Under the pieces are notes generated by a model. It saw only the letters and a program-made list of their open reading frames with translations, made no database searches and was not told the origin of the DNA. Below are positions 61,374 through 64,000 of a stretch of 64,000 bases of DNA, piece by piece (the stretch's first letter is position 1; the number at the start of each line of letters is the position of its first letter). The stretch is from Pontivivens marinum. GTDB taxonomy: Bacteria > Pseudomonadota > Alphaproteobacteria > Rhodobacterales > Rhodobacteraceae. Both the position numbers and the translations under genes were made by a program. The DNA lies in the NCBI RefSeq assembly GCF_900231835.1, contig NZ_OCTN01000001.1:186001-250000 (forward strand), given 5' to 3'.

Positions 61374-63041
61374 ATGCGTATTCTTGGCGTAGCACTGTTA
61401 ACGATTTTCCTGTTCGCGTTGGCGCGATTTGTGTTTCTGCAACCCGATGTGCAGGGGCTGGTCGGGCTGAACCGCGAGGACCGTATTTCACATGATCTCG
61501 TATCCTCACTACCACCGGAGGCCTGTGAGGTTACAGAAGGAGTGAACCAGCACACCTTTATCGTGCGGGAAAGCGACACCTGGACCGCGCTTGCCGGTTC
61601 GCCGGGATATAATGCGGTTTCGTTCAATATGCCCAAATCGGTCCAAGTCGTGTCCGGCATCCTGATCCTAGACGTTGCGACCAATCTACAGCCCGAATCT
61701 GTGGGGCGCCTGCGCGTTAACGTAAATGGTGAACGGCGGGGTGAGATCATTCTGGAGGAAGGCGTTTCCTCACGCGAAATTCGGGTTGATCTGCTGCCCT
61801 CGGATCTGACGCATAGTCAGCTAGAGGTAAACTTGGCCGCGTTTGGCGCGTTTCCATCAACGATATGCCAGTCCAGTTGGAATGGCGGCATGATTATACG
61901 GATCGAACCCTCCAGCCGCATCGAGTTGGTGACTGAAGGGCCGCTAGAGGACCTGAACGACCGCCTCCGCTCCACTGGCAATCCCTACCAAATGCAATGG
62001 CCCGAAACCCATGTGGGAACCAACTACGAGCAGCTCATCGCCTTTGGTGTGGATCAACGATTACGGGATATCCGCACCAATTTTGTACCGGTTGCCGCCC
62101 AGCGTTGCCCCACTGCTGTGGTCATGACCGATGAGGATTTGCTGGTCGCAGATCACATCATGCAAAATGCACGCCGCGAATATGACCGCCCCACATGGCC
62201 AATCTATTTTGCGTTAGACGACGCGAACCGCGAGGCACGCTTTTTCTCATATGAGACCGCGTGGCGATATGATTACGACCTGCGCACTACGCCAAAGGCC
62301 GAATATCCGACCGATCTAGATATCGGAATGACTGTATCCGGATTGCAGCCCGATGCTGAGTGGCTGGTTTCGGTCACGTTGAATGATCAATCAATTTTTG
62401 CAGAGCGTTTCTCGGGTGACACATTGGAGATCGAGCGAAGTATTGCTCTGCCGCAATCAATGCACCAATTCTCGAACAACATCGAAATCAGGCTCATCAG
62501 CTCGGATATTGATCAGGACGGTATCTGTGTTGGCGGTTCAACCATCATGGCGCAACTACATGCATCCACCGCGCTGCAAGGGGGGGTACCTGCACCCAAC
62601 GCAATCATCGGTAACTTCATCAATGCATTGACCGGTGTAATCCAGCTAGATGTCTCGAACGACCTGAATGCAGCGGAGGCCTCTAGCACCGTGGAATTTC
62701 TGGCCGATACGTTTGGTGAGCGCACACAGTGGACTGCGACCAACACACCGGACCTAACTGGTGCATTCGTGCATATCGTTACCCGGCGCGAGCTAGAGCA
62801 GCGCGTTTCAGAAATGACTGCAATACATCCCGATCACAATTTCCGACTGGTCTGGCCCAGCCAGTCGGCACCGGGCGAACTGCCCTATAATCAGGTCGCC
62901 ATGAATGCCCTGTCGGTTTCCGATTTTCTATTGAACGAGGGACCACGCATTATCGCCATTGTCGCCATCCCTGAACTGGTTGTACCGGCACAGTGGCCCA
63001 CCCCCCTGATACAGCCACCAATATCGGTGCAGGAGGAGTAA
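61374..63041 (+). CDS. BcsB-like exported polysaccharide-synthase subunit
   Basis: A 555-aa protein with an N-terminal membrane/signal helix (RILGVALLTIFLFALARFVFL, residues 2-22). It then repeats a beta-rich jelly-roll pattern twice (SVQVVSGILILDVATNLQPESVGRLRVNVNGERRG; later TDLDIGMTVSGLQPDAEWLVSVTLND) with mixed alpha/beta parts between, as in BcsB, the periplasmic subunit of cellulose synthase. TICQSSWNGGMIIRIEPSSRIEL resembles the BcsB cysteine/serine stretch. It is shorter than BcsB (about 700-800 aa) and lacks the C-terminal membrane anchor. The ATG at 61374 follows GGGGG. A GT2 gene with GTG start follows immediately. Confidence 0.6.
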   Translation: MRILGVALLTIFLFALARFVFLQPDVQGLVGLNREDRISHDLVSSLPPEACEVTEGVNQHTFIVRESDTWTALAGSPGYNAVSFNMPKSVQVVSGILILDVATNLQPESVGRLRVNVNGERRGEIILEEGVSSREIRVDLLPSDLTHSQLEVNLAAFGAFPSTICQSSWNGGMIIRIEPSSRIELVTEGPLEDLNDRLRSTGNPYQMQWPETHVGTNYEQLIAFGVDQRLRDIRTNFVPVAAQRCPTAVVMTDEDLLVADHIMQNARREYDRPTWPIYFALDDANREARFFSYETAWRYDYDLRTTPKAEYPTDLDIGMTVSGLQPDAEWLVSVTLNDQSIFAERFSGDTLEIERSIALPQSMHQFSNNIEIRLISSDIDQDGICVGGSTIMAQLHASTALQGGVPAPNAIIGNFINALTGVIQLDVSNDLNAAEASSTVEFLADTFGERTQWTATNTPDLTGAFVHIVTRRELEQRVSEMTAIHPDHNFRLVWPSQSAPGELPYNQVAMNALSVSDFLLNEGPRIIAIVAIPELVVPAQWPTPLIQPPISVQEE

Positions 63042-64000
63042 GTGGACCCGATCCAACCGATTGAGGGGAATGCGCCTACGGCCTTTGCATCCGTTGACTC
63101 GATGCCCAAGGGGCTCTCCCACCCTGTTCCACTGTGGTATGTTCCTGCATTGCTGCTGGTTTTCTCAGCTATCAGCGTTGCGATGCTGCTGGCCGTCACC
63201 ATTCTGCCAGCAATGCGGGAGCTGTTTCCATCAGGGGATTTGGTGATCGGCTACTATGACGGAACCCATAGTATTTCCGTACGCGTCTTCATCCTGTCCT
63301 TCTTCGCGGCCTATGCAGTTTTTTGCCACGCAAACCCGTGGAAAAAGCTTCTCATGGGGCTGGATCTATACCTGACATTCGCCCTGATCTGCCTTGCTAT
63401 CGATCTGGCCAGCATGGCGGCCTATAAGACCTTCGCCATTTCATTCCCGCTATCTGTTATCGAAATTCTATCGGGGATCATGGGATTCGGTGTCTTCTCG
63501 ATCAAGTTGCTGGAACGTGGCCGCATGCCGCCCAGTGTTCCAATGACCATTGATAATAGCCGTAACATTGAAACGCTCACCCGTGCCTCACTGGTCGCAC
63601 TATTGAGCGCGGGTGTGGCGATCTATGTCACCAACATGGATGCCACGACCGTGCACTGGCTGCGAGCGCATGCGCTAATGGGGGGCATCGGGCCGGGCGT
63701 TTTTCTGTTCATTCCGGCCTTTTTCCTGGTGCTGTACCTAGGTGGCCTGCTGGATCAGATGATGTTCCGGTCCAAGACCTATCACCCCGACATTAGCGTC
63801 ATTGTCCCCGCCCATAACGAGAGCCATATCGTACGCCGCACATTGGAGGGCATCGACGGTGCCGCCGCTGTTTATCAGGGGCAGGTTACGGTTCTGTTCG
63901 TCGACAATGCATCAAGCGACAATACATACGAGGCTGCCGTGGCCGTCGCTGCGGAACTGACGAACGCCCATGTTACCGTTTTGCAGGAACCCCGCCCCGG
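63042..64000 (+). CDS. Membrane GT2 glycosyltransferase, partial (runs off window)
   Basis: A GTG at 63042 begins one base after the previous stop, with AGGAGG ideally spaced at 63031-63036; 319 codons are visible and the frame stays open to the window edge. The first ~245 residues hold about six hydrophobic helices, then a GT2 (GT-A) domain starts: ISVIVPAHNESHIVRRTLEG near 251 and VDNASSDNTYEAA near 287, with the DxD and QxxRW motifs expected beyond the edge. The N-terminal membrane block followed by a processive GT domain resembles BcsA-type synthases, supporting a polymer-export role with the BcsB-like protein. Confidence 0.8.
   Translation, partial: MDPIQPIEGNAPTAFASVDSMPKGLSHPVPLWYVPALLLVFSAISVAMLLAVTILPAMRELFPSGDLVIGYYDGTHSISVRVFILSFFAAYAVFCHANPWKKLLMGLDLYLTFALICLAIDLASMAAYKTFAISFPLSVIEILSGIMGFGVFSIKLLERGRMPPSVPMTIDNSRNIETLTRASLVALLSAGVAIYVTNMDATTVHWLRAHALMGGIGPGVFLFIPAFFLVLYLGGLLDQMMFRSKTYHPDISVIVPAHNESHIVRRTLEGIDGAAAVYQGQVTVLFVDNASSDNTYEAAVAVAAELTNAHVTVLQEPRP

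Overview
The window looks like ordinary chromosome from an alphaproteobacterium of the family Rhodobacteraceae (Roseobacter-type). This rests on gene content and order: rpmF-plsX-fabH-ihfA-merR beside a tRNA-Pro, nagZ-scpA-scpB next to argS, choline uptake genes choVWX, heterotetrameric sarcosine oxidase soxBDAG, an ornithine-lipid N-acyltransferase, the long dCTP-deaminase type, and a DksA with a degenerate zinc ribbon. Base composition is moderately GC-rich. Genes are tightly packed, with many 4-base ATGA overlaps. I see no insertion sequence, prophage, CRISPR array or rRNA operon.

Layout. 0-2.9 kb: a partial SDR gene and pdxH (minus), then fabI-gpt-terB (plus). 2.9-5.8 kb: choline ABC transporter (minus) with an intercistronic terminator. 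5.9-6.7 kb: tRNA-Val and gph. 6.8-11.2 kb: glmU-glmS (UDP-GlcNAc supply), a lipoprotein and an AlkD-like glycosylase. 11.2-16.8 kb: antiporter, YdcF protein, acyl-CoA ligase, GNAT, GST and a small exported protein (minus). 16.9-22.2 kb: moaA with a coupled kinase-fold protein, esterase, olsB, msrB, bamE and yceD. 22.3-25.7 kb: the rpmF to tRNA-Pro block. 25.8-36.6 kb: dcd, condensin subunits scpAB, nagZ, a SPOR protein, argS, dgt, an A-type Fe-S carrier, xth, a flavin monooxygenase and dksA. 36.8-45.1 kb: a MoxR ATPase, a TetR/SDR pair with a visible operator, csbD with a stress-type promoter, transporter and acetyltransferase genes, a 58-aa membrane protein coupled to a CoxE-type VWA protein, an M48 protease, and a PIN protein coupled to an rRNA methyltransferase. 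45.2-52.7 kb: an amino-acid ABC transporter without its ATPase and soxBDAG. 52.9-55.5 kb: ccmI-ruvX-DUF1289 and a membrane aspartic protease. 55.6-59.7 kb: a sulfatase-family enzyme and the two carboxynorspermidine genes. 59.7-64 kb: an AT-rich intergenic region, then a plus-strand run of an SQD1-type UDP-sulfoquinovose synthase, a BcsB-like exported protein and a membrane GT2 glycosyltransferase cut off by the window edge.

The parts most worth attention are: the SQD1 + BcsB-like + GT2 cluster, which may make an extracellular polysaccharide from a sulfo-sugar nucleotide; two intergenic arrays of four 11-bp units sharing a GCAGCC core (42311-42354 and 55501-55544); the GGAAC-N16-CGTT promoter ahead of csbD; an operator overlapping the -35 of the SDR gene; the zinc-less DksA; and the PIN/methyltransferase coupling. 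No searches were run. Functions come from recognised family motifs, and starts were chosen from ribosome-binding sites and overlaps.
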